The notes beneath the pieces are model-generated. The model was not told the origin of the DNA, made no database searches, and saw only the letters and a program-made list of their open reading frames with translations. From contig OX439039.1 in the NCBI GenBank assembly GCA_949317995.1, forward strand, positions 14,623,282 through 14,687,281: a DNA stretch of 64,000 nucleotides, in the 5' to 3' direction. Positions 29,734 to 40,887 of the stretch are shown one piece after another. The translations under genes were made by a program, and so were the position numbers. The DNA comes from Acholoe squamosa. Its lineage: Eukaryota > Annelida > Polychaeta > Phyllodocida > Polynoidae. How positions within the stretch are numbered: the stretch's first letter is position 1; the number at the start of each line of letters is the position of its first letter.

Positions 29734-30292
29734 AGTTGGAACTGCAAAAATAATGATTGGCGTTTTGGTTGTGTTGACAAATGAACATGCAAGTAGCAGG
29801 CTGAATTTGAAATTGTGCAAGATGCATTAAACATAAATGCACTGACAGGATTCAAAATCAAATTCAGAAGCCGCGCAATCTGGACATGTATGAATGAAAT
29901 GACAAAGATGAACTCTTTAAGACTGATAAAATCATTTAGAACTTTAGTGTAGGTTTCCGGTTATGTCTTTTGTCGCACAAAGTTTTATTTTTGGGATACA
30001 CTGGCCACAATATACAGGTATTTTTTCTTTAAAATTGAATTCTGGGAATTTCAGCCATTTTTTTTTTATATTTATTAAGAAATCATTCTTTGACTTTACA
30101 ATTTTGTAAGAAATAACACTGCTAGTGCAATTATATAAGGAATAGTTATAAACTTCACTCCATATGTTCGACCAACTCACCTGAACAATGTCCACAACCT
30201 AACATATTCTTGTACAAAACACAAACTAGTGTTGATATCGAGACAAATTTCACTGATCTGCATATGATGGTTCTTTATTATCCTGGTTGCAA
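29734..30292 (+). other. Intron-like spacer
   Basis: AT-rich, ending in 'ttctttattatcctggttgcaa', a mutated version of the acceptor region before 29056. Confidence 0.5.
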
Positions 30293-30956
30293 TGGGCAGC
30301 TCAATTGGCACCAGACCCAGATGGGACCAGAGTGATCTTTTCACCATTGGATAGCATGAAACAGAAAAGAGAGGGGGACAAGCCAGAGTTTGAGTGTAGT
30401 GAGTGTTTGCGGGTGTTTGGACGCAGGCACCACTGCATCGACCACCTGAGAACACATACAGGAGAGAGACCATTTAAATGTGAAATATGTGGTAAATGCT
30501 TCACGCAAGGCTCTGCCCGAAACTGTCACATCAGATCAGTACATAGTGCTGAGGACTGCACCAGTGTATGCTCTGCAAGGCGAGTTTTAAAGCCAAGTTC
30601 AGGTTAAATGCACATATGAAAATGAAACATGCATCTGAGACCGGTGAGTCTGAAAGGTGCTAGCACCTGAGACTGTGACGGCAGCCAAAAGGTCATTTAA
30701 ATGTGTGGAGTGTGGTAGCGTGCACTCCATGCGGCATCACCTGGTAGAACATATGAGGATACATACTGGCGAGAGACCTTTCCAATGTCAGCTTTGTGGC
30801 AAAGCATTTAAACAGAGTTCCCATCTTAATGTACACCTCAGGTCACATGACAGCGAGAGGCCGTATAAGTGCACCCTTTGCAACGCCAAATTCAAATTGA
30901 ATCAGAGCCGAAAGGAGCATCTGCTGAAATGCCATCCCAACATTGAGATTGAATAA
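30293..30956 (+). pseudogene. Broken six-finger exon
   Basis: The expected acceptor ttgcag reads ttgcaa, so the AG is lost. Fingers 1 and 2 (CSECLRVF..., CEICGKCF...) are in one frame, finger 3 (CMLCKASFKAKFRLNAH) is shifted before its first Cys, and fingers 4-6 (from 30657: CVECGSVHSMRHHL, CQLCGKAFKQSSHL, CTLCNAKFKLNQSR) lie in a third register ending TAA 30954-30956. The two frameshifts and lost acceptor mark it as a pseudo-copy between 29056 and 31367, though each finger is still well preserved, so decay is recent. Confidence 0.8.
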
Positions 30957-31155
30957 GGGTACATTTTCTTTCTTTTAAAAGGAATTTCAGTTATTCCACA
31001 CATGAGATATGCTGATCACCGGCCATATATATTCTAGTGAACCATAGTTTCTTTTCTATTCTAGTTAAATATCCCTCAGTTACATGTGGATACAAGGAGG
31101 CAACTTAAGTCTTGTTGGGTGCATAGTTTGGGTTTAGTCGTCAAAGCTTTGCAAT

Positions 31156-31158
<3 letters not shown>

Positions 31159-31222
<64 letters not shown>
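31159..31222. repeat. (TA)n microsatellite
   Basis: About 32 uninterrupted TA units in the intron before the 31367 exon. Confidence 0.95.
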
Positions 31223-31225
<3 letters not shown>

Positions 31226-31366
31226 TTCTGAAGTTTCAATGGTTCATTCAATAAAAATCTAAGGGCATTTATGTGGAGATCACAGCCCACCTTGGTGGCT
31301 GTATATATAACAAGACCTAATGCAGTAGCTGTATCATTAAATACTTTGTTGTTATACTGGTTACAG

Positions 31367-32207
31367 ATGCCAGAGAAGAAGAAAAGGAAGCGGCGCAGGA
31401 CGGCCCCTAAAAGCTATGAATGTAATGACTGTGGCAGGGTCTCCCTGACTAGACAGCGCCACATAGATCATATCCGCATCCATACTGGTGAACGCCCCTA
31501 CTCATGTGACATATGTGGTAAACGTTTCATTCAGCGATCCAATCGTGACTCGCATGTTAAAGTACACAGCGATGAAAAACCACACCAATGCACCTACTGC
31601 GGGGTGCAGTTCAAACTGAAGTACACCCTCCATGCCCATGTTAAGGCAAAACACCTGGAACCACCAGCAACTCCGAAGAAACACAAAACTGCCTCAACAA
31701 CGGGTCATAGACCCAAGAAGATCTATCAGTGTTCTGAATGTGGCAAGGTTTGCTTCATGAAGCAACACTTTGACGACCACATGCGCATTCACACAGGAGA
31801 GCGGCCGTTTCAGTGCCAGACCTGCGGGAAGGCTTTTAAACAAAAATCCGCTCTTAATACGCATATGAATACGCACAGTAATGCAGTACCCTTCCAGTGT
31901 TATGTCTGTGGGATAGGGTTTAAGGTTAAGTTCAATATGAAGGCCCATATAAGGAGGAAGCACCCAGAGGCATGGGAAGCGGAGACAGGTGAAACGCCAG
32001 GGCAAAAGCCCAAGAAGGCTTCAAGTGGGGAGGTTGGAGAGGGTTCAGAACAGGCGTCAGGTGCAGAGGGAGGAGAGGGTATGCAAAAGAGTCTCAGCTT
32101 CTCCCCAGATTTCTCCTCACAGATAAAAATGGCTATAGCGGCCGTAGAGGAAGAACAGGCTGAGGTCACTGAACATTCTGACAGTGACTGTGAACCTGAG
32201 GAGAGCC

Positions 32208-32248
<41 letters not shown>

Positions 32249-32359
32249 AATGATGATGATGTTGATGTCCCCCCAGGGTTAGAGTTAGAAATCAGTCAGG
32301 TCTCTGGTGGGCAACACGACCACTTCCATGGAAGTGATACAATTGAAGATTCTCTGTGA
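31367..32359 (+). CDS. Alternative terminal exon, six C2H2 fingers plus acidic tail
   Basis: Acceptor actggttacag ends at 31366; ATG CCA GAG AAG starts the 330-codon phase-0 frame to 32359. KKKRKRRR at residues 4-11 is a strong nuclear signal. Fingers: Cys19-His39, Cys47-His67, Cys75-His96, 25-residue spacer, Cys122-His142, Cys150-His170, Cys178-His199. The long tail is Gly/Glu-rich, then has about 18 Asp with one or two Asn (residues ~282-300, from a GAT trinucleotide run at 32209-32265) and looks like an acidic activation or histone-contacting region. Longest open unit in the window. Confidence 0.92.
32209..32265 (+). repeat. Coding (GAT)n microsatellite
   Basis: In-frame GAT repeats encode the poly-Asp stretch of the 31367 exon; repeat length is likely to vary between individuals. 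Confidence 0.9.
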
Positions 32360-33745
32360 TTCCAAGTGTGAATATGCATCCAGCTGGGTGGTTTCAAGTT
32401 GACACATAATGGGAAGAGAATCGATAGCACCCTGCAAAGATGCATTATTTCCTAGTAGGACCATTCCATATTGGTTGACTTGTTCAAAGATGTAGAACAC
32501 TCATTCTAAACTATTGCCCATTGACTATAGTTACAAGCTTAATCAACAACTGTGTCAGGATATCTGTTCATGTGGTGTTACGTGGGTAGTAAGTGCTTGC
32601 TTATTCATTAGTTAAGGCTAATATGTACATGTGTATTTGGTTTTAAGAGTTTGGTGATGTATTATTCAAGGGTTTAAGATATATTCTTGGTAGCTTTACT
32701 GTAAACAGACTGCCTATAGACATCTAACATAGTGTATCATCTGTTGAAATGCAGTTCACTGTTGTTAGTTCCCTCCTAACTTTAGATTGTGGTAACAAAA
32801 ATGATATATGTGGTTCTGATGTCTTTCAATTTCAATAAAGGTCTATATGACGATTCCTGTTTCAGTTGTCTTAACATAATTTGCATCCATGGTTAGGTAG
32901 GCTATTTGCCAAAGCGTGCATCAGTGTAAGGTTGTTTTCTATTCGAAGAGCCAATAGGCAAACAAACATATATGTACATATGGGATATCCAAACTGCAGA
33001 ATCTGATGTATTTCCCGAAAGCAAACCTAAGCACAAAAGGCCAATTTTTAGATCAAACTAGAGCACACCCTGAGGCCTAACTAGGGAGTAAGCTATGAAC
33101 TTCTGATTTGTGTTAGGGCCAAATTAGAAGCGCATCTTCCTAACTCGGGTTACTGAGGTACAAGTAACCCTGATGCACATATATACTTCTTCCATATGAA
33201 TCCACAAACAAACTGAGCTTGAAGTGGTTTTACCGGTTATTGATTGCTCATCACAGATGGGGGATCGCCAGCAGGGGATGGTCCAAAGGTAGAAATACCT
33301 GAAGAGGAAAAAGCCAACAGCACCATGAAAACAAACTGCCGAAGTATTAAAAAGAAAAGAAATGGCTGAAGAATCGAAAGGAGAAACTTCGAGAGCTATT
33401 GACCTGTCCATCCCCTATAAAAACATAATAGATTTGAGATTATCATGTGTTTATCTTTTATGAAAGTGTTTTCTGCATTAACAGTGTAATAAGAAAGATT
33501 ATACTCTTTCTTCTCTGCTGGTATTGAGCATTTGCAGATCAAGGAGTGAGGATCTGACATCCGTGTCGTAGCTTTTTAAGGAAATACTAACTCCCATAAT
33601 CATTTAACATGGCACCATATCGCTTCCATAAAATATACTGATGCTCCAGAAAGGGACACCTTTCCAGCGGAGCTGCTTCCTTCTTGGCACTAATCTTGAG
33701 AGAATTAACATTAGTATACATTAGGTTCTTTATTCTTTATTACAG
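32360..33745 (+). other. 3' flank of the six-finger exon and spacer
   Basis: AATAAA at 32834-32839 fits a roughly 500-base 3' UTR. Beyond it nothing is recognised up to the acceptor tctttattacag. Confidence 0.5.
32834..32839 (+). terminator. Candidate polyadenylation signal AATAAA
   Basis: In TTTCAATAAAGG, followed by T/G-rich DNA (ttcctgtttcagttgtct); good match to a functional site for the 31367 exon. Confidence 0.65.
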
Positions 33746-34162
33746 AAAGGAACACCGGTAGTCGTGGCACCTGTAGAGCCGAGCCTTGGTGGACAGAAGC
33801 TGAAAACTATATTTCTCTGCGCCGTATGTGAAAAAACCTTCTCGAGGCGAGGTTACCTCATTACCCACATGCGCACCCATACCGGTGACAAACCCTTTGC
33901 CTGTAGAATCTGCCAAAAGAAATTCAACCAGAAAGGTGTTTGCTTGAGGCACGAGAAAACACATGGTAATACAAAACATATCCCATGTACGGTCTGTTCG
34001 TCAAAGTTCAGAGAGGAAGGAAACATGATTAAACATGTCATAAAGCAGCACCCGGAGGTTACACCACCAACACAAAAACGGAAATTTGTTCGGAAGCGTG
34101 TACCAAAGGAGGTCGAAGTTGTCAAAGTTGTCCAAGGCAAAAAGACAAAGGGGAAGCCTTAA
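33746..34162 (+). CDS. Alternative terminal exon, three C2H2 fingers
   Basis: Acceptor ctttattacag ends at 33745; AAA GGA ACA CCG opens the phase-0 frame, 138 codons to 34162. Fingers are Cys25-His45, Cys53-His73 and Cys81-His102. The first linker is TGDKPF; the second is GNTKHIP, non-canonical. Finger 2 has Cys where core Leu is expected (KGVCLRH). The tail is rich in Lys/Arg (KRKFVRKR, GKKTKGK), a likely nuclear signal or nonspecific DNA contact. The last zinc-finger exon before the 5.4-kb repeat element. Confidence 0.9.
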   Translation, partial: KGTPVVVAPVEPSLGGQKLKTIFLCAVCEKTFSRRGYLITHMRTHTGDKPFACRICQKKFNQKGVCLRHEKTHGNTKHIPCTVCSSKFREEGNMIKHVIKQHPEVTPPTQKRKFVRKRVPKEVEVVKVVQGKKTKGKP

Positions 34163-34488
34163 ATGTAAATAGCCTATGTCAGTCGCACATGTATAGAAAT
34201 AATAATATCATAGTCTATCAAATAGAAAAGGTGAAGAAAACTTTACATTATAAGCCAAACTTAAATGACTGTCCAAACGAACATTTTTGATATGATGCAG
34301 ATGTTGTACCCTATAATGAATTCTAGAATGGGTCAGTTGTTAAGGGATTGGGTTATACCTGTAACGGTTCGTTCTATGTGTTAGATTGGGTGGCTCTTAG
34401 GCTCGCTTAAGTACTACAAGCAGCACACAACACGAAAGGTTCGGGTTGGGCAAAGCCCTTAAATTCCCATCTGTTTGGATGGACTTTA

Positions 34489-34908
34489 TTAAGAGAAGGT
34501 AGAGAGATGCGTCTGGACTGGACTAGGTCCAGTCCCCTTGTGCCGATCGTCTGGCTCTTTAGTAGGAGCTGGATGCGAGGCGTGGTGCTGCCCCCTCTTG
34601 TACCAAACACCTGGTTGGCATAGAAGGAACGAGCACCACACAAGCACATCTCTCGGATGATCCGCACTAGTATATATACAACGATGCCGGCCCCTACAGG
34701 TATGTAGGGGCCGGCATCGTTGTATATTAAGAGAAGGTAGAGAGATGCGTCTGGACTGGACTAGGTCCAGTCCCCTTGTGCCGATCGTCTGGCTCTTTAG
34801 TAGGAGCTGGATGCGAGGCGTGGTGCTGCCCCCTCTTGTACCAAACACCTGGTTGGCATAGAAGGAACGAGCACCACACAAGCACATCTCTCGGATGATC
34901 CGCACTAG
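34489..34908. repeat. 182-bp direct repeat pair around a hairpin
   Basis: 34489-34670 and 34727-34908 appear identical, offset by 238 bases, with the hairpin between. A diverged inverted single copy lies at about 39420-39605. Minus-strand open frames here are by-products of the repeat. Confidence 0.85.
34674..34727. repeat. Perfect 25-bp-arm hairpin
   Basis: Arms of 25 bases (core ACGATGCCGGCCCCTACA and inverse) with the 4-base loop ggta. GC-rich core in AT-rich DNA. Confidence 0.9.
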
Positions 34909-35359
34909 TTGCCGTTCATTCTTAAGAATGAACGGCTATAGGAGGGGACCCATTCTTAAATACAAGCTCTCATAGTGGTGCTTCCTCGCTCTCCATGTAT
35001 AATCCTGTCATAGGTACAGTATTGAGTATGCCTATACCTGGATTAAAATCTGCAAATCAGTCAAGCATAGAAGTGGTGGCAGTGGTGGTGTTGGTGGACC
35101 TGTTATTGTAGACCCTGGGGACAGTGGTGGTAGCCCTGGACACCAGGCAGAGCCATGGTATATAGTATATAGAGCCCCCCCCCACCCACCTCTGAATGGT
35201 GGTGGTGGCTGTGCTCCTGGGGTGGCCCCATACCTGCCTGGCACCACCTCCCCCAGCACCATGTGGTTCTCTTCTGCTGGTGGTGCGCTTCTCAGCACCA
35301 CTGACTATTAACCCACTAAAGGCCACCTACATGTATATTTATGTATACATGTACACATA

Positions 35360-36720
35360 AGTATGATGCACTTTTTTAGGAGTTTTAAGTGGCATGATGA
35401 ATTGATGCACATTTAAACCTTTATGGATGGCATGATGCACACTTAACCCTTTATAGATGGCATGATGCATTGATGCACACTTAACCCTTTAGGGATAGCA
35501 TGATACATTGATGCACACTTAACCCCTTAGGGATGTATTGATGCACACTTAACCCTTTATAGATGGCATGATGCATTGATGCACATTTAACCTTTAGGGA
35601 TAGCATGATGCATTGATGCACAATTAAACCTTTATGAATGGCATGTTGCATTGATGCACACCTAACCCTTTATAGATGTATTGATGCACACTTAACCCTT
35701 TGTAGATTGCATGATGCATCGATGCACTCTTAACCCTTTATGGATGTATTGATGCACACTTAACCCTTTGTAGATTGCATGATGCATTGATGCACACTTA
35801 ACCCTTTATGGATATCATGATGCATTGATGCACACTTAACCTTTAGGGATAGCATGATGCATTGATGCACAATTAAACCTTTATGGATGGCATGATGCAT
35901 TGGTGCACACTTACACCTTTATGGATAGCATGATGCATTGATTCACACTTAACCCTTTATAGATGGCATGATGCATTGATGCACACTTAACTCTTTATGA
36001 ATGGCATGATGCATTGATGCACACTTAACCCTTTATAGATGTATTGATGCACACTTAACCCTTTGTAGATTGCATGATGCATCGATGCACTCTTTACCCT
36101 TTATGGATGCATTGATGTACACTTAACCCTTTGTAGATTGCATGATGCATTGATGCACACTTAACCCTTTATGGATATCATGATGCATTGGTGCACACTT
36201 AGACCTTTATGGATAGCATGATGTATTGATGCACACTTAACCCCGTTAGGTATAGCATGATGCATTGATGCACACTTAACCCTTTATAAATGGCATGATG
36301 CATTGATGCACACTTAACCCTTCATGGATAGCATGATGCATTGATGCACACTTAACCCTTTAGGGATGTATTGATGCACACTTAACCCTTTATAGATGGC
36401 ACTTAACCCTTGAGGGATGGCATGATGCATTGATACACACTTAACCCTTTATAGATTGCATGATGCATTGATGCACATTTAACCCTTCATGGGTGGCATG
36501 ATGCATTGATGTACACTTAACCCTTTCGGGATGGCATGATGCATTGATGCACACTTAACCCTTTATAGATGGCATGATACATTGATTTACACTTAACCCT
36601 TTAGGGATGGCATGATGCATTGGTGCACACTTAACCCTTTATGGATGGCATGATGCATTGATGCACAATTAACCCTTTATGGGTGACCTGCTACATTGAT
36701 GCACACTTTAAGCATTATAA
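35360..36720. repeat. Tandem array, unit about 38 bp
   Basis: Roughly 35 units built on GCATGATGCATTGATGCAC followed by ACTTAACCCTTTATGGATG, with shorter units that lack GCATGATGCATT. Variation between units is modest. Confidence 0.9.
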
Positions 36721-36779
36721 TTAACCATGACAAAATAAATCACCACGGCTATGCCGTGCTTAACTGATTTCCTTAATCC

Positions 36780-38660
36780 ATCAAATACACGCCTCCTAGT
36801 TGTTTTCCATGTGTGTCGGCCATCTTTGTTTTAGGAAACACAGGGATCCAGCTCATATATTGTCAATTTTAATCTTCAAAAGTTATCAGATGGATGTTAG
36901 TGACCATTGGGACACCTCAACTAGCTAATTTTATTGTTCTCCATATATGTCGGCCATCTTTGTTTTAGGAAACACAGGGATCCAGGTCATATGTGGTCAA
37001 TTTTGATCTTCAAAAGTTATCAGATGGATGTTAGTGACCATTGGGAGACCTCAACTACCCAATTTTGTTGTTTTCCATGTGTGTCGGCCATCTTTGTTTT
37101 AGGAAACACAGGGATCCAGGTCATATGTGGTCAATTTTGATCTTCAAAAGTTATCAGATGGATGTTAGTGACCATTGGGAGACCTCAACTACCCAATTTT
37201 GTTGTTTTCCATGTGTGTCGGCCATCTTTGTTTTAGGAAACACAGGGATCCAGGTCATATGTGGTCAATTTTGATCTTCAAAAGTTATCAGATGGATGTC
37301 AGTGACCATTGAAAGACCTCAACTACCTAATTCTATTTTTTTTTTCAATATGTGTCAGCCATCTTTGTTTTAGAAAACACAGGGATCCAGGCCATATATG
37401 GTCAACTTTGATCTTCAAAAATTATCAGATGGATGTTAGTGACCATTGGGAGACCTCAACTACCCAATTTTATTGTTTTCCATGTGTGTCGGCCATCTTT
37501 GTTTTAGGAAACACAGGGATCTAGGTCATATGTGGTCAATTTTGATCTTCAAAAGATATCAGATGGATGTTAGTGGCCATTGGGACACCTCAACTACCTA
37601 ATTCTATTGTTTTCCTTGTGTGTCTGCCATCTTGGTTTTAGGCAACACAGGGTTCCAGGTCATATGTGGTCAATTTTAATCTTCAAAAGATATCAGATGG
37701 ATGTTAGTGACCATTGGGACACCTCAACTACCTAATTCTATTGTTTTCCTTGTGTGTCGGCCATCTTGGTTTTAGGAAACACAGGGATCCAGGTCATATG
37801 TGGTCAATTTCGATCTTCAAATGTTATCAGATGGATGTTAGTGACCATTGAAAGACCTCAACTACCTAATTCTATTGTTCTCCATATGTGTCGGCCATCT
37901 TTGTTTTAGGAAACACAGGGGTCCAGGTCATATATGGTCAACTTCGATCTTCAAAAGTTATCAGATGGATGTTAGTGACCATTGGAAGACCTCAACTACC
38001 TAATTCTTTTGTTTTCCTTGTGTGTCGGCCATCTTGGTTTCAGGATCACAGGGATCCAGGTCATATGTGGTCAATTTTGATCTTCAAAAGTTATGAGATG
38101 GATGTTAGTGACCATTGGAAGACCTCAACTACCTAATTCTATTGTTTTTCATATGTGTCGGCCATCTTGGTTTTAGAAAACACAGGGATCCAGCTCAAAT
38201 ATGGTCAATTTTGATCTTTCAAAGTTATGAGGTGGATGTTAGTAGTCATTGGGATACCTCAACTACCTAATTCTATTGTTTTCCATATGTGTCGTCCATC
38301 TTGGTTTTCGGAAACACAGGGGTCCAGGTCATATATGGTCAATTTTGATCTTCAAAAGATATCAGATGGATGTTAGTGACCATTTGGACACCTCAACTAC
38401 CCAATTTTATTGTTTTCCATGTGTGTCGGCCATCTTTGTTTTAGGAAACACAGGGATCCAGGTCATATGTGGTAAATTTTGATCTTCAAAAGTTATCAGA
38501 TGGATGTTAGTGACCATTGGGACACCTCAACTACCTAATTCTTTTGTTTTCCTTGTGTGTCGGCCATCTTGGTTTCAGGAATCACAGGGATCCAGGTCAT
38601 ATGTGGTCAATTTTGATCTTCAAAAGTTATCAGATGGATGTTAGTGACCATTGTGACACC
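36780..38660. repeat. Tandem array, unit about 134 bp, 14 copies
   Basis: Phrases 'aaacacagggatccaggtc' and 'atcagatggatgttagtg' recur every 133-136 bases from about 36811 to 38600. 134 is not a multiple of 3, yet open frames cross adjacent units in different registers; they are repeat artefacts, not genes. Confidence 0.92.
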
Positions 38661-39358
38661 ACCACCACCAATACCACCACCACACTACTCCCAACCCTCA
38701 CACACATTCCTTATTTGCATATTTTAATCCAGGCATAGGTTTACTCCATACTATAGCAATGGGACAGGATTTTACATGGAGAGCGAGGAAGCACCACAAT
38801 CAGAGCATATATTTAAGTATAGGTCCATTCCAAAGGCCATAGAGTTCATATATAATGATCTTTTTTCCTTGGATCATAATAGGAATATGCACGGCATTAC
38901 AGCATTGCTGTGTTTACTTTCCTGAAAGTATGTTATAGATTAATAAATTGCAAAACACACAACATATGAAGGGCTTTTATATTCCGTATTAAAATAATAT
39001 TTGTTCTGAAAATTTTGATCTAAGATCATATTAAAAATGTTGTAAATCAATTCTATACTTCTTAGAACATGATATGAATATGCACGGCATTACAGCTTTG
39101 CTGTGTTTACTTTGCCGAAAATATGGGATAAATTTCTAATCCGGGAAACGCACTGCAATTTAACTGCTTTTAGAATTGATATTAAACTCAGAATTGATCG
39201 TCAAATTTAAATATGAAATCCTAATATCTTGATCATAGATGACAGATCCTAAATTCAATCCTCTCAATTGCATCCTTAACACGGGCCTCTTGATCATAGA
39301 TCTTAGATCTAAATTTTCAATTGAATCCTTAACATAATCTCCTAACCATTGACCCCTT

Positions 39359-39412
39359 GTATATATACAACGATGCCGGCCCCTACATACCTGTAGGGGC
39401 CGGCATCATTGT
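39359..39412. repeat. Second copy of the 25-bp-arm hairpin
   Basis: Same arms as 34674-34727 with the loop inverted (tacc) and one mismatch (catcattg versus catcgttg). Sits at the mirrored place in the right terminal repeat. Confidence 0.88.
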
Positions 39413-39795
39413 ATATATATTAGTGCCGTTCATCCGAGAGACGTGTTCGTGTGGTGCTTGTTCCTTCTATGCTAGCTAGGTGTCGCTTTGCGATACCTCG
39501 TTGGTACAAGAGGGGGCAGCACCATGCCTCGCGTCCAGCTCCTACTAAGGAGCCGGACGAGCGGCAGAAGGGGACTGGACATGGTCCAGTCCAGACGCTA
39601 ATACTTTGTCATCAGAGAGATTAAGTAAAGTCCTACCCGAGAGGTAGGGGTTTCTGGGGCTTTGCCCAACCCGAACTACTCGTGTTGTGTTGGTACATCT
39701 AGTGGTAAGCGAGCCAAAGAGCCACCCAACATATAAGTCAATACGAACCATTACATACCTATGGGTGTGGGGCTTAGTAAACGTAAGCTTGTTTA

Positions 39796-40012
39796 GGCCA
39801 CACCAAAAAAATAAGTTGGTTTACGGATTTTGGTTTTGAAAAAATGGTGCGAGCGAGCGAATTTTTTTTTTATTTATTTTTATTTTTTAAAGAATAAGCG
39901 AAAATAGTAGACAAGATTTTTTTTTCAAAGAAAAAAAAATTGTATTTCCAAATATGTGGAGAGGGTGATCCGTAGACCAACTAAATTTTTTTTTTTTTTT
40001 TTTGGTGTGGCC
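39796..40012. mobile_element. 217-bp PIF/Harbinger-like MITE
   Basis: Starts GGCCACACCAAAAAA and ends TTTTTTGGTGTGGCC, flanked by TTA on both sides (39793-39795, 40013-40015). The 3-bp TWA duplication and GGC ends fit PIF/Harbinger. Subterminal 'agttggtttacggat' is mirrored by 'atccgtagaccaact'. Same family as 48233-48556. Confidence 0.82.
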
Positions 40013-40382
40013 TTAGGAATTTGTAGCATGAACTTTTCAAAAAAAGGACAAATGTTTGTAGTTACTGTATAGAGTTTTGATATTGGTTCCTACTTGTTCG
40101 ACTGTTTCATCAGTGTTCCAAATAAATAGTTCAGTAATAGCTTGCCTTCTTTTCTCTGTAGGTAGCTCTTACACAAATCTAAAGTTCCCTCTTCCAGTTA
40201 GTGGTCATCGCTCACCTATCTCCCCCTCCCCTTTTCCCAGCTCCTTTTCTGTCTTGAATCTTAGGCTTTTGAGAGCATGTTTGTTTATCAGGGGATTACA
40301 TACGATCAAAGAATAGTCTTACTGTACTGAAAAGCCAACTGCAAGACAGAAAAATAATCAAACATATTCATCATGGTTGCAG

Positions 40383-40640
40383 GTGTTTCTTATCGGTGGA
40401 ACGGCAGATGGGGCACCTACCCAGTACCAACATCAGAAGACCTCGAGGGTGAAAACTGATCATGTCTGTAATATCTGTGGCAAAATATTTGCACACAGTT
40501 CAAAGCTGATCAGACACCTCCGGATACATAGTGGTGATAAACCTTTTGGATGCCCTGTCTGCGAAGCCAGGTTCAACCAAAAAGCCAATATGATTGCACA
40601 CATGAAGAAAATGCACAAGAATCATCCATTTGATAACTGA
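40383..40640 (+). CDS. Alternative terminal exon, two C2H2 fingers (CxxCGKxFxxSS subfamily)
   Basis: Acceptor catggttgcag ends at 40382; GTG TTT CTT ATC opens an 85-codon phase-0 frame to 40640. Finger 1 (Cys29, Cys32, His45, His49) and finger 2 (Cys57-His78) are complete. Contacts H,S,K,R and Q,A,N,A. Linker HSGDKPF. Tail KNHPFDN is shared with 42139 (KNHSFDN), and the downstream DNA is similar too, so the two are tandem duplicates later separated by a 1.2-kb transposon. Confidence 0.9.
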   Translation: MFLIGGTADGAPTQYQHQKTSRVKTDHVCNICGKIFAHSSKLIRHLRIHSGDKPFGCPVCEARFNQKANMIAHMKKMHKNHPFDN

Positions 40641-40844
40641 ATGTGAACTTATAGATATTGGAAATTGTGCTAGGGAGCTTATCATTGGACAAATTAGCAC
40701 TGATAGGATAAGATTCTGAGTATTTGGTGCATTGCTGTAATGGTCTGGATGCTTTATCAAGTAGGGAAAGAGTAGGGCCTGCTTCCATGAGGTAGCTTTA
40801 ATGTGTTGCGTTTATGATTAGTTAAACGCTAGTTAGACATAAAG

Positions 40845-40850
40845 AATAAA
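40845..40850 (+). terminator. Candidate polyadenylation signal AATAAA
   Basis: About 205 bases after the 40383 stop. The counterpart in the paralogous 3' flank is at 42637-42642. Confidence 0.5.
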
Positions 40851-40887
40851 ACAAATATATATCCATTGACTAGTGAAGTTTACTGTT

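Larger units (their letters stand above)
34360..39755. mobile_element. 5.4-kb element with long terminal inverted repeats
   Basis: The left end (TGTAACGGTTCGT, then gggtggctcttaggctcgctta and gttcgggttgggcaaagccc) and the inverse of the right end (TGTAATGGTTCGT, ...) match over several hundred bases, flanked by TACC at 34356-34359 and 39756-39759. Inside are a duplicated 182-bp block, two copies of a long hairpin, an inner inverted pair (about 34970-35058 and 38706-38800) and two satellite arrays. I see no transposase or reverse transcriptase frame, so it looks non-autonomous, of foldback/complex-TIR type. Confidence 0.78.

Noticed and set aside
29385-29861. 158-codon minus-strand open frame
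   Set aside because: Antisense shadow of the six-finger exon.
34407-34905. Minus-strand frames with repeated MRIIREMCLCG
   Set aside because: They lie in the duplicated 182-bp repeat of the TIR element and have no known domain.
35360-36720. Telomere-like 'TTAACCC' motifs
   Set aside because: They are part of a 38-bp satellite unit, not tandem TTAGGG/TTAACCC repeats.
35360-38660. CRISPR-like regular repeats
   Set aside because: Units are tandem without unique spacers, and the genome is eukaryotic.
36934-38738. Series of 70-80-codon plus frames (HLCFRKHRDPGHMW...)
   Set aside because: Produced by the 134-bp tandem repeat; the unit is not a multiple of three and the frames end at unit variation.
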